From Algimonas porphyrae (GTDB lineage: Bacteria; Pseudomonadota; Alphaproteobacteria; Caulobacterales; Maricaulaceae), in assembly GCF_041429795.1 (NCBI RefSeq), contig NZ_CP163424.1, forward strand, positions 1,490,001-1,554,000: a DNA stretch of 64,000 bases, in the 5' to 3' direction. A program made the translations under genes and the position numbers. Shown here in pieces: positions 37,598 through 46,296 of this stretch (the stretch's first letter is position 1; each line of letters starts with the position of its first letter). The notes under the pieces are model-generated. The model made no database searches. It saw nothing but the letters and a program-made list of their open reading frames with translations, and was not told the origin of the DNA.

Positions 37598-37930
37598 TTG
37601 ACCCTGCTCTCCAGTCATGCCCAACGGCAGGCCACTCTCGGCCTGTGCCTCGGGCTCACTCTCTTCGCTCTCGCAGCTCCCGCTCACGCCGCCGGTTCCG
37701 GTATGCCGTGGGAAGGCCCGCTGACGCAGATCCTCTCTTCCGTCGAAGGTCCGATCGCAAAGATCGTTGGCACGATGGCCATCATCCTGGCCGGCCTCGG
37801 CTTGGCCTTCGGTGACACCGGCGGCGGCTTCCGCAAGCTGATCCAGATCGTGTTCGGGCTGTCCATCGCGTTTACCGCGACCAGCTTCTTCCTCTCGTTC
37901 TTCAGCTTTGGCGGCGGAGCGACGTTCTAA
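37598..37930 (+). CDS. trbC: TrbC, VirB2-type pilin
   Basis: Predicted 110 residues. The start is set at TTG 37598 because AGGAGG (37584-37589) lies eight bases upstream; the in-frame GTG at 37589 overlaps the ribosome site. Signal peptide (LGLCLGLTLFALAAPAHA) and two hydrophobic helices (IVGTMAIILAGLGLAFGD and IVFGLSIAFTATSFFLSFF) are as in TrbC. It is the probable substrate of the TraF peptidase for maturation into the conjugative pilus. Confidence 0.9.
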   Translation: MTLLSSHAQRQATLGLCLGLTLFALAAPAHAAGSGMPWEGPLTQILSSVEGPIAKIVGTMAIILAGLGLAFGDTGGGFRKLIQIVFGLSIAFTATSFFLSFFSFGGGATF

Positions 37931-38211
37931 TGAGCGCGGCGCAGCACATCTCAGACAATACTGTGGGGGGCTTCAGCGTTCCGGTTCACCGCTCGGTGAC
38001 CCAACCGATCATGATGGCAGGCGCGCCGCGTGCGGCCACCATTCTGATCGGAACGCTGGCTGCGGCTCTCGGCCTCGGCCTCCAGCTCTGGCCCGTCGGT
38101 ATCGGGCTGTGGGTTGTCGGCCAATCGGCCTGCGTCTTCGCCGCCAAGCGCGACGCGCTCTTTGTCGACGTGCTGCGCCGCCACCTTCGCCAGAAAGGCT
38201 ATCTCGCATGA
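37930..38211 (+). CDS. trbD: TrbD, VirB3-like inner-membrane protein
   Basis: Predicted 93 residues with a hydrophobic centre (AATILIGTLAAALGLGLQLW and a second helix). The sequence FSVPVHRSVTQPIMMAGAPR is typical of TrbD. The first base of its ATG is the last base of the trbC stop, and the gene overlaps trbE by 4 bases. Part of the mating-pair-formation complex, working with TrbE. Confidence 0.9.
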   Translation: MSAAQHISDNTVGGFSVPVHRSVTQPIMMAGAPRAATILIGTLAAALGLGLQLWPVGIGLWVVGQSACVFAAKRDALFVDVLRRHLRQKGYLA

Positions 38212-40685
38212 TGAACCTCAAAGAATATTCGGCGCATCCTTCCCAGCTCGCCGACCACCTGCCTTGGGCCGCGCTAATCGCGCCGGGCGTCGTCCTGAAC
38301 AAGGACGGCAGCTTCCAGCGCACCCTGCGCTTCCGAGGCCCCGACCTGGATAGCGCGACACCCGAAGAGCTCGTCGCGACCTGCGCGCGCGTGAACAATG
38401 CGCTCCGCCGTTTCGGCTCCGGCTGGGCGCTCCATTTCGAGGCGACACGGCGTAAAGCCTTGTCCTATGCGACATCGGAGTTTCGTGATCCAATCGCCTG
38501 GCTCATCGAGCAGGAGCGTGTCGACACACATGGCAATCTCTCCACGCTTTTCGAGTCCGATTACCACCTGACGTTCTCGTTCCTGCCGCCTGCTGACAAA
38601 GTCGGAAAGCTGGAACAGGTTTTCGTCAAGTCGGATGAAGACGATGCTCCGTCGGTTACGTCGGCATCAGACTATCTGACCGCGTTCATCCGCGACACCG
38701 ATGCTGCAGCCAATCTGCTGGCCAGCGTCTTTCCCGTCACCGAGTTTTTGTCCGACGAAGAGACCCTAAGCAATCTACAGGCGACGCTCTCGCCCGACAT
38801 GCGCCAGTCTGTCCGCGTCCCAGATATTCCCATGCACCTTGATGCAGTTCTGGGTGGCACGACCCTTGTCGGAGGTTTGCAGCCTCGCCTCGGCGGCCAG
38901 CATTTGCGCGCCCTGACGATTATGGGTTTTCCGGGGGCGACCGAACCGGGTCTGCTCGACGGATTGAACGCGCTCGGTTTTCCCTATCGCTGGACAACAC
39001 GTTTCCTGCCCCTCGACAAGACTGAGGCGACGAAGGTCTTGGGACGCTACCGCCGCCAATGGTTTGCCAAGCGCAAGAGTGTCATGGCCATTTTGAAGGA
39101 GGTCATGACGAACGAGGCGTCTGCTCTGGTCGATACAGACGCGGACAATCAAGCTGTCGATGCCGATGCTGCGCTCCAATTGCTCGGCCAGGACTATGCG
39201 AGCTTCGGCTTTGTCACGCAGACCGTTATCGTTTGGGACAAGGATGCCCAACGCGCCGATGAGCGGCTGAAAGCCGTCGAGCAGGTGATCAACGGCCAAG
39301 GCTTCGTCACCATCCGCGAGAGCGTGAATGCGGTCGAAGCCTGGCTTGGCACGCTTCCCGGACACAACTACGCGAACGTCCGTCAGCCCATCGTCCATAC
39401 GCTGAACCTCGCCCACATGATGCCGCTTTCGGCTATCTGGGCGGGACCGGAACGCAACACTCACCTTGACGGTCCGCCGCTGCTGAATGCGACGACCCAA
39501 GGCCACACGCCGTTTCGTTTGGTGACACACCAAGGCGATGTCGGTCATACCATGGTTGTCGGTCCGACGGGCGCGGGCAAGTCCGTCCTGCTCTCCCTGC
39601 TCGCCCTGCAGTTTCGTCGCTATGATGGCGCGCAGGTCTTCCTTTTTGACAAGGGCCGAAGCGCCAAGGTCGCAACTCTCTGTATGAAGGGCGAGCACTA
39701 CGACCTCGGTGGAAAGGGCGGGCTGTCCTTCCAACCGCTGCGCGACATTGATCGGCCCTCTTCGCAAGTCTGGGCGAGAGATTGGCTGCTCGACATGCTT
39801 CGCCATGAAGGCGTCGATCCAACGCCTGAGGTGAAAAAGGCCGTCTGGTCTGCTCTAACTTCGCTTTCGTCCGCGCCCGCCAAGGAACGAACACTGACGG
39901 GATTCACGACCCTGCTGCAGAGCGCAGAACTGCGCCAGGCCTTCACGCCCTATACCTTGGACGGTCCGCACGGCTCTGTTCTTGACGGAGACAACCCGAA
40001 CAACCTGTCTGCCGACTGGCAGTGTTTCGAGATGGAAGAGCTGATGCACAGCCGCGCGCTCGCGCTGCCCGTGCTGACCTATCTCTTTCACCGACTGGAA
40101 GCGCGTTTTGATGGTCGTCCGACACTGCTCGTCCTGGACGAAGCTTGGGTCTTTCTCGACGATCCAGTCTTCGCCGAGCGCATTCGTGAATGGCTTAAGG
40201 TCCTTCGCAAGAAGAACGTCTCGGTTATCTTCGCGACGCAGTCGCTCGCCGATGTGGCCGACAGCACAATCGCGCCCGCGCTGATCGAGAGCTGCCCGTC
40301 ACGCATCTTCCTGCCGAATGCGCGCGCAACCGAACCGCAACAGCGTCAGGCCTATGCGCGCTTCGGTCTCAACGACACGCAAGTGCGTCTGATCGCAACG
40401 GCCACGCCGAAGCGCGATTATTACTTCCAGAGCCGGGCCGGAAATCGGGTTTTCGATCTCGCCATGGGTCAGGTCGCGCTGTCCGTCTGCGGGGCGTCTT
40501 CTGTCGAGAGCTTGCGCACGGCACAGCGCATTCAGGACGAAGGCGGCGAACAGGATTTCGCCCATGCCTGGTTACATGCGCAAGACCTCGGCTGGGCCGC
40601 CGATCTCCTCGGTGTCGGCGACATCCTGACCGATCCGCTCGTCACATCCCCCATCCCATCAACACCTCAAACAGGAGCCGCATGA
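38208..40685 (+). CDS. trbE: TrbE, VirB4-type secretion ATPase
   Basis: Predicted 825 residues. Start ATG 38208 overlaps the trbD stop; the longer open frame upstream lies over trbC/trbD and is rejected. N-terminal CagE/TrbE domain (LKEYSAHPSQLADHLPWAAL), C-terminal ATPase with Walker A VGPTGAGKSVLLSLL (about residue 452) and Walker B PTLLVLDEAWVFLDDPVF, followed by the VIFATQSLADVADS motif. Essential ATPase for pilus biogenesis and transfer. Confidence 0.94.
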   Translation: MMNLKEYSAHPSQLADHLPWAALIAPGVVLNKDGSFQRTLRFRGPDLDSATPEELVATCARVNNALRRFGSGWALHFEATRRKALSYATSEFRDPIAWLIEQERVDTHGNLSTLFESDYHLTFSFLPPADKVGKLEQVFVKSDEDDAPSVTSASDYLTAFIRDTDAAANLLASVFPVTEFLSDEETLSNLQATLSPDMRQSVRVPDIPMHLDAVLGGTTLVGGLQPRLGGQHLRALTIMGFPGATEPGLLDGLNALGFPYRWTTRFLPLDKTEATKVLGRYRRQWFAKRKSVMAILKEVMTNEASALVDTDADNQAVDADAALQLLGQDYASFGFVTQTVIVWDKDAQRADERLKAVEQVINGQGFVTIRESVNAVEAWLGTLPGHNYANVRQPIVHTLNLAHMMPLSAIWAGPERNTHLDGPPLLNATTQGHTPFRLVTHQGDVGHTMVVGPTGAGKSVLLSLLALQFRRYDGAQVFLFDKGRSAKVATLCMKGEHYDLGGKGGLSFQPLRDIDRPSSQVWARDWLLDMLRHEGVDPTPEVKKAVWSALTSLSSAPAKERTLTGFTTLLQSAELRQAFTPYTLDGPHGSVLDGDNPNNLSADWQCFEMEELMHSRALALPVLTYLFHRLEARFDGRPTLLVLDEAWVFLDDPVFAERIREWLKVLRKKNVSVIFATQSLADVADSTIAPALIESCPSRIFLPNARATEPQQRQAYARFGLNDTQVRLIATATPKRDYYFQSRAGNRVFDLAMGQVALSVCGASSVESLRTAQRIQDEGGEQDFAHAWLHAQDLGWAADLLGVGDILTDPLVTSPIPSTPQTGAA

Positions 40686-41380
40686 TGCGCTTTTCTCTCA
40701 GACCCCTTCGCTCGTTTCTCGCAACGGGCATCGCTGCGAGCGTCATGCTGGCCAGTCCCGCTAACGCCTTTCTCGGCAGCGGTATCGTGCTGGACCCGAC
40801 TAATCTGATCCAGAATGCGCTGACGGCCACACGCACCCTCCAGCAGGTGACGGCGCAGGCCACCATGCTGCGCAACCAGATCACGCAGATGGCTGAACTC
40901 GGCATCTATGTCGGGTCCGACCTCGACCGGATGCTCGGAGAGCTGAACCGCCTACAGCATCAGGCGCGCGGGCTGAGTTTCCGCATCGACGAGATCGAGC
41001 GTGTCTTCGAGCAACAGTTCCCGGATGCCTATGCCGATTGGTCGACCACCGAGCAGGCGCAGATCGCGGACGCACAGCAGGAAGCCTCGATCATGGCGTT
41101 CCGGGACAGCGTGCGCATGCAGGCGCAGATTGCCGAGGCGGTCGAAGAAGACGGTCGTCAGCTGCAAACGCTAATGAATGCCTCGCGCGGCGCTCAGGGT
41201 GATTTGGCCGTCGCACAGGCAGGCAACCAGCTCACGGCACTCTCGGCCAAGCAATCCATGCAAATGCAAACACTCATGGCCGCGCAATATCGCGCGGAAG
41301 CCATCGAACGCTCGCGACAGCTCTACATGGAGCAGGCCGGAACGGCGCGCCACGAGACCTTCATGGGCCGGGGTGGCTAG
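40682..41380 (+). CDS. trbJ: TrbJ, VirB5-like periplasmic protein
   Basis: Predicted 232 residues with a signal peptide (LATGIAASVMLASPANA-F). The mature protein is mostly helical, rich in Gln/Ala (QVTAQATMLRNQITQMAELG), as in TrbJ/VirB5 pilus-associated proteins. It overlaps trbE by 4 bases. No trbK lies between it and trbL, which is common in this family. Confidence 0.9.
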   Translation: MMRFSLRPLRSFLATGIAASVMLASPANAFLGSGIVLDPTNLIQNALTATRTLQQVTAQATMLRNQITQMAELGIYVGSDLDRMLGELNRLQHQARGLSFRIDEIERVFEQQFPDAYADWSTTEQAQIADAQQEASIMAFRDSVRMQAQIAEAVEEDGRQLQTLMNASRGAQGDLAVAQAGNQLTALSAKQSMQMQTLMAAQYRAEAIERSRQLYMEQAGTARHETFMGRGG

Positions 41381-41382
41381 TC

Positions 41383-42765
41383 ATGCTCCCAATTCTACAA
41401 GCCGCGCCTCCAGCAACTCCGTCGGACATGTCGGTCATCGACACCTTCATGGATACCTTCTCGTCCTACATCAACTCCGGCTTCGGACTGCTGGGCTCAG
41501 AAGTCGACTTCCTCGTCGCGACACTCATCGTCATCGACCTCGTTCTCGCGGGCGTTTTCTGGGCGATGAGTTCGGACGGGACCGTGATGGCGAAGTTCAT
41601 CAAGAAGGTGCTGTATATCGGCGTCTTCGCCTACATCATCGGCAACTTCGCTTTTCTCGCGACCGTCATCTTCGACAGCTTCGCCGGGCTGGGTTTGCAG
41701 GCCACCGGCACGAGCATGACGGCGGCCGACCTCATGCGCCCTGGCTATATCGCGAGCACGGGATTCGATGCGGCAGCGCCGATCCTCGACACGATCAAGG
41801 AGCTGACCGGACCGGTCGCGTTCTTCGTCAACATTGTCCTGATTGTCGTGCTGTTTCTGGCGTGGCTCATCACGCTGTTCGCCTTCTTCTTCCTGGCGAT
41901 CCAGCTCTTCGTCACGATTATCGAGTTCAAGCTGACGACTCTGGCCGGGTTCATTCTCGTGCCCTTCGCCCTGTGGAACAAGACGTCGTTTCTCGCCGAG
42001 CACGTGCTCGGCAATGTCGTCTCATCCGGCATCAAGGTCATGGTGCTCGCCATCATCATCGGCATCGGCTCGACGCTCTTCACGGAAGTCACCGCAGGCC
42101 TCGCCGGTGACGTCACGCTTGAAGACGCAGGCGGTGTCATCCTCGCAAGTCTTGCTCTCTTCGCACTTGGTCTCTTCGGTCCCGGCATCGCGACCGGTTT
42201 GGTCACAGGCGCGCCACAGCTTGGCGCAGGTGCAGCCGTCGGTTCGGTCGCTGCTCTCGGTGCAGCTGGGGCCGCTGGTGCAGCTGGGGCCGTCGGCGCG
42301 ACTAAGGCGGCCGCGAGTGGCGCAGTCGGCGCTGCGAAGGCGGCATCCTCGGTAGGCGGCGGCGCGAGCATGGCTTTTTCGATGGGCAAAGCAGCATCGG
42401 GCGCAGGTGGTCTCAAGGGCGCAGCCGCTGGCGTCAGCGCGGTAGCACAGGCCGGCGCTGGCACTGTCGCGAACGCCGCAAAAGGTCAGGTGGCGAAGGC
42501 TGGCGGTGCTCTGAAGTCGGCATCCGGCAAAGGCATGCGTGGGGCGATTACCGGCACGGGCGGCAAGATCAGTGGCGGCGCATCCACGGCCAAGGACGCG
42601 GGTGGCTACGGCGCAGCCGCCATTGGTGGCGAAGCGCCAGACTGGGCGAAAAAAGCCGCCAACTCTCCCAACCGCCAACGCGCGGAAAGCGCAGCCCTTC
42701 ATGGCCTGCGTGGTGGTGACAGTGGGGGCTCGTCCACCGGCCCCAAACTCAAAGATGAAGATTAA
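41383..42765 (+). CDS. trbL: TrbL, VirB6-type polytopic inner-membrane protein
   Basis: Predicted 460 residues. At least five or six membrane helices between residues 40 and 285 (for example VFWAMSSDG-flanked segments and IVLFLAWLITLFAFFFLAIQL), then a low-complexity Ala/Gly-rich C-terminal region (AAGAAGAAGAVGATKAAASG) that is typical of TrbL tails. Forms part of the inner-membrane channel for DNA transfer. Confidence 0.92.
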   Translation: MLPILQAAPPATPSDMSVIDTFMDTFSSYINSGFGLLGSEVDFLVATLIVIDLVLAGVFWAMSSDGTVMAKFIKKVLYIGVFAYIIGNFAFLATVIFDSFAGLGLQATGTSMTAADLMRPGYIASTGFDAAAPILDTIKELTGPVAFFVNIVLIVVLFLAWLITLFAFFFLAIQLFVTIIEFKLTTLAGFILVPFALWNKTSFLAEHVLGNVVSSGIKVMVLAIIIGIGSTLFTEVTAGLAGDVTLEDAGGVILASLALFALGLFGPGIATGLVTGAPQLGAGAAVGSVAALGAAGAAGAAGAVGATKAAASGAVGAAKAASSVGGGASMAFSMGKAASGAGGLKGAAAGVSAVAQAGAGTVANAAKGQVAKAGGALKSASGKGMRGAITGTGGKISGGASTAKDAGGYGAAAIGGEAPDWAKKAANSPNRQRAESAALHGLRGGDSGGSSTGPKLKDED

Positions 42766-42782
42766 AATCAGGAGACAGACAC

Positions 42783-43484
42783 ATGATCTGGAAAAGACCT
42801 CAAGCCGCCTATGGGCGCACCCCCGAACCAACAACGCCTTACCAGAAGGCGGCGCAGGTCTGGGACGAACGGATCGGCAATGCGCGCGTGCAGGCCAAGA
42901 ACTGGCGCATCGCGACGCTCATGTCGATTGGGCTGTCTGCCGTTCTCGCCAGCGGTCTGCTCTACCAAGCCACGCAAAGCCTGATCACGCCCTATGTCGT
43001 CGAGATCGACACGACGGGTGAGGTGCGCGGTGTCGCGCCGACGGTGAAGAACTATGTGCCGTCCGATGCGCAGATCGCGTTCCAGCTGGCCGAGTTCATC
43101 CGCAAGGTGCGCGGCATTTCCACCGACCCAATCGTCGTTCGGCAGAACTGGCTCGACGCCTATGACTTCACGACCAGTCGCGCGGCCTTAACGCTCTCGG
43201 ATTATGCGACGGCCAATGACCCCTTCGCTGAAGTCGGCGTGCGATCTGTAACTGTAGATGTCACGAGCGTCGTCCGGTCGTCCGATTCCACCTTCGAGGT
43301 GCGCTGGAAGGAGACCGAGTTCCGCTCCGGCGCGAAGATCGGCGCGTCCTCTCACACCGCGCAGCTCACCGTCGTCACCGAGACCCCACGCGACGAGGCC
43401 ACCCTACAGCGCAACCCGCTCGGGCTCTACGTCCATTCCATCAATTGGTCGCAAGACCGCCTCACCACAGGAGACGCGCCATGA
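42783..43484 (+). CDS. trbF: TrbF, VirB8-like assembly protein
   Basis: Predicted 233 residues: short cytoplasmic start (RPQAAYGRTPEPTTPYQKAA), one membrane helix (LMSIGLSAVLASGLLYQA) and a periplasmic NTF2-like domain with YVVEIDTTGEV and VRWKETEFRSG. Bitopic scaffold linking inner-membrane components to the TrbG/TrbI core. It overlaps trbG by 4 bases. Confidence 0.92.
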   Translation: MIWKRPQAAYGRTPEPTTPYQKAAQVWDERIGNARVQAKNWRIATLMSIGLSAVLASGLLYQATQSLITPYVVEIDTTGEVRGVAPTVKNYVPSDAQIAFQLAEFIRKVRGISTDPIVVRQNWLDAYDFTTSRAALTLSDYATANDPFAEVGVRSVTVDVTSVVRSSDSTFEVRWKETEFRSGAKIGASSHTAQLTVVTETPRDEATLQRNPLGLYVHSINWSQDRLTTGDAP

Positions 43485-44515
43485 GAGCCGTTGCCCTACC
43501 AATTCTGCTATCCGCAGTTGCCCTAAGCGGCTGCTCCACGCTCGGCCTAAACAAGGCCAGTCCGCCCGATGACTTCACGCTTGATCCCGGTCCAATGGTG
43601 CAGGCGACACTGACGCCGGATGGCGAGGTCGAGACCGTCACGCGCACAGTCGCAGTCGAACGGTTCACTCCCGTCCCACTGCCTGGGCAGCTCAAGCCCC
43701 GCGAGGCATTGCTCGCGTCGGTTACGGTCGAAGGCAAACCTTTCGAGATCATCGACGCGGCCAATGCCGGGGCGAAGGTCGGTCCAAAACCTGACGCCTA
43801 TGTCAACGCGATCCAAATCTACCCGTTCGCGCGCGGTGCGCTCTATCAGGTCTACACTGCGCCGGAGCAGGTGACCGACATCGCGCTCCAATCTGGTGAG
43901 AAGCTCATCTCGGTTTCAGCGGGCGATACGGAACGCTGGATCCTTGGTGACACAGTCTCGGGTGAAGGCGACACGGAGCGCGTTCATATTTTGGTCAAGC
44001 CTGTCGAGAGCGGTCTGACGACCAACCTCATCATCACGACGACGGCCCGCACCTACCGTGCTGAACTGACATCCTACCGCAAGACCTACATGGCGGCAGT
44101 ATCCTGGCGCTATCCGCGCGAGGAGCTGATTAGTCTGTCGAAGATGCGGAAGCCCGCGGGAGAAGCGACTTTGGGCTCAGCTGCCTTCGCACCCAGCGAG
44201 GATCGACTGCCCGTTCCTTCCGGTCTCTCGGTCGACGCATTGAATTTCCGCTACCGCGTCGAAGGCGACAAGCCTCATTGGCGTCCGCTGCGTGCGTTCG
44301 ATGATGGCCGGAAGGTCTACATCCAGTTCCCAGCGCGCATCGACCAAGGCGAAGCCCCACCGCTCTTCGCGGTTGGGGCCGAAGGTGACAGCCAGCTCGT
44401 CAACTACCGCGTGAAGGGGCGCTACTACATCGTGGACCGTCTGTTCGCCCGTGCGGAGCTGCGCCTCGGCGAGAAAGACCAGAAAGTCGTGCGGATCGAG
44501 CGGGTGACGTCGTGA
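43481..44515 (+). CDS. trbG: TrbG, VirB9-like core-complex protein
   Basis: Predicted 344 residues from ATG 43481, which overlaps the trbF stop. A lipoprotein signal (LSAVALSGCSTLG) is followed by two beta-rich domains: PYPFARG-like (IQIYPFARGALYQVYTAPEQ) and a C-terminal part with NFRYRVEGDKPHWRPLRAFD and DGRKVYIQFP. VirB9 family member of the outer-membrane core complex together with TrbI. Confidence 0.92.
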   Translation: MRAVALPILLSAVALSGCSTLGLNKASPPDDFTLDPGPMVQATLTPDGEVETVTRTVAVERFTPVPLPGQLKPREALLASVTVEGKPFEIIDAANAGAKVGPKPDAYVNAIQIYPFARGALYQVYTAPEQVTDIALQSGEKLISVSAGDTERWILGDTVSGEGDTERVHILVKPVESGLTTNLIITTTARTYRAELTSYRKTYMAAVSWRYPREELISLSKMRKPAGEATLGSAAFAPSEDRLPVPSGLSVDALNFRYRVEGDKPHWRPLRAFDDGRKVYIQFPARIDQGEAPPLFAVGAEGDSQLVNYRVKGRYYIVDRLFARAELRLGEKDQKVVRIERVTS

Positions 44516-45759
44516 GCAGGGCAAGCAAGACACCTGTGCCAAAGTCCCTGCAGATCAGGGGCGCTCCGCCTTCGGCCAAGCGTTTCAATAAACGCACGCT
44601 CGGTATTCTGCTGGGAGGATCGGCACTAGCGATACTCCTCGCTGCAGGCTTCGCCATGCGCTCGCCGGACAATGCAGCTGTCGCACCGCAGGAGCTCTAC
44701 AACACGTCGAACAAGGCTTTGCCGGACGCACTCAGCGAGTTGCCGCAAGGCTATGGTGACGTTCAGTCGGAGCCACGGCGTCTGGGTCCTCCCTTGCCAG
44801 GTGACATCGGTGCCGGGCTACACGGTCAGCCGAAAACCGTGCCCGATGACAATCCGTTCCGCTATCAGCCGGCGCCATCCTACCACTACGCACCCCCACC
44901 GAGTTACACCGCGCCCCAAACGACGCAGGCAAATAGACCTTCCGCGCGCACGTCGGATCTGTTCTTCATCGCAAAGGCGGGCGGAGGCGATGACGCAGCT
45001 ACTGCTGATGTGGGTTCGGCGACCTTTGCTGATCCCGGCGTGGCAGCACTTGCCGAGTTGTTCGGGCAGGGTGGTGGGTTCGGGCTGCCTACACCAACCG
45101 GCAATGGTGGGAGCAATGACGGTCGAGAAAGCGTGGAGTCGGAGCTGTCGGATGCCGACATCTACAATCCGCATAGCCTCCGCATTCCCGTCTCGCCCTA
45201 TCAGGTCATGGCGGGGACCATCATCCCGGCGAGCCTTGTCACCGGTCTGAACTCGGACTTGCCGGGTCAGGTCATCGCGCAGGTCACGGAGAACGTGTAT
45301 GATACTCCAACAGGTCGTCATTTGCTGATCCCACAGGGCACACGTCTTCTGGGCCGCTACGAAAGCGACACAGAAGCGGGCCAGTCGCGTGCATTGGTTG
45401 TCTGGAACAGGCTCATACGTCCTGACGGGTCATCACTCCTTATTGAGAACCTGCCTAGCGTTGACCGCATGGGTCAGGCCGGCCTTCGCGATCGCGTGGA
45501 CCGTCATCGGGGAAGCGTGTTTAGCGCTGCCATCCTCTCCTCGATCCTGTCGGTCGCGTCCGAACTGGGCTCGGACGAGGACGACCGCATCACCGAGGCG
45601 CTTCGTGATGGCGGACAGTCAACAATCAACCAAGCGGGTCAGAGGGCCGTCACCCAAGCGCTTTCCCGCAAACCCACAATTCGCGTGCGGCCCGGCTGGA
45701 GGGTTGGCGTCATCGTCAATCGCGACCTCGTGCTCTCACTCTACAATCAAGGAGGCTGA
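44512..45759 (+). CDS. trbI: TrbI, VirB10-like core-complex protein
   Basis: Predicted 415 residues, GTG start overlapping the trbG stop. One N-terminal membrane helix (GILLGGSALAILLAAGFAM), a Pro-rich periplasmic linker (PPPSYTAPQTTQANRPS) and the VirB10 beta-barrel domain with AGTIIPASLVTGLNSDLPGQ and LIPQGTRLLGRYES, ending in RVRPGWRVGVIVNRDL. Spans inner to outer membrane and senses ATP energy in the channel. Confidence 0.93.
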   Translation: MSRASKTPVPKSLQIRGAPPSAKRFNKRTLGILLGGSALAILLAAGFAMRSPDNAAVAPQELYNTSNKALPDALSELPQGYGDVQSEPRRLGPPLPGDIGAGLHGQPKTVPDDNPFRYQPAPSYHYAPPPSYTAPQTTQANRPSARTSDLFFIAKAGGGDDAATADVGSATFADPGVAALAELFGQGGGFGLPTPTGNGGSNDGRESVESELSDADIYNPHSLRIPVSPYQVMAGTIIPASLVTGLNSDLPGQVIAQVTENVYDTPTGRHLLIPQGTRLLGRYESDTEAGQSRALVVWNRLIRPDGSSLLIENLPSVDRMGQAGLRDRVDRHRGSVFSAAILSSILSVASELGSDEDDRITEALRDGGQSTINQAGQRAVTQALSRKPTIRVRPGWRVGVIVNRDLVLSLYNQGG

Positions 45760-45763
45760 CATC

Positions 45764-46018
45764 ATGGCCGTTACCCAAAACGTTCCCGCTCTTCGCATTG
45801 GTAAATTGCCGGACCTCACGCCAGTGAAGATGACGATTCAACTGGCACCGGAAATCTATCGGGCTTTGGTGGACTATGCCCGGATCTACGAGAACAGATA
45901 TGGAGAGAATGTTGCGCCAGCGACGCTGGTACCGACCATGCTAGCAACTTTTATGGCGTCTGATGCAGGATTCAAGAGGACACGCAAAACGCTAGAAGAT
46001 GCGACTGGCTCCGCTTGA
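45764..46018 (+). CDS. DUF2274 domain protein
   Basis: Predicted 84 residues; AAGGAGG lies nine bases before ATG 45764. The sequence RIGKLPDLTPVKMTIQLAPE and the C-terminal PTMLATFMASDAGFKR are typical of DUF2274, a small family found at the end of trb operons in alphaproteobacterial ICEs. Ribbon-helix-helix-like in appearance; function unknown. It overlaps the next small gene by 4 bases. Confidence 0.85.
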   Translation: MAVTQNVPALRIGKLPDLTPVKMTIQLAPEIYRALVDYARIYENRYGENVAPATLVPTMLATFMASDAGFKRTRKTLEDATGSA

Positions 46019-46242
46019 TGATAATCGTTTGCGAACATCAATCGACTGTTCGAGAAGGAGATATCGAGGATGCTTTAAAGGCTGTTGCCCAGTTGATTGA
46101 TTTGTATGGCCTAAAATACTGGCCAGTATTCGAACGCTTGGAGGATGAGCTTGCTTCATTGCGATCCCGGGAGAATAGGCTCTCTGCTGCGCTTTCTCTG
46201 AATGCTGCGGATGCAAGAGATACTCCGCTCAATCTATTCTGA
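46015..46242 (+). CDS. Small conserved protein at the end of the trb operon
   Basis: Predicted 75 residues; overlaps DUF2274 by ATGA. Core IDLYGLKYWPVFERLEDELA and SRENRLSAAL predicts two helices. It is similar to the 74-residue protein encoded at 51577-51801 (RLHGDAPWPLMERLQRELDA, LESREALLADLL) inside the neighbouring island. No known family, but co-translation and the existence of a paralogue support it as a real gene. Confidence 0.65.
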   Translation: MMIIVCEHQSTVREGDIEDALKAVAQLIDLYGLKYWPVFERLEDELASLRSRENRLSAALSLNAADARDTPLNLF

Positions 46243-46296
46243 AACGTAGGTCAGACCGTCGATAGACCAGAAGAACTTGTCATGACATAGTTAGGC

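Noticed and set aside
37908-38207. Long N-terminal extension of trbE
   Set aside because: It overlaps trbC and all of trbD in another frame; the ATG at 38208 overlapping the trbD stop is the natural start.
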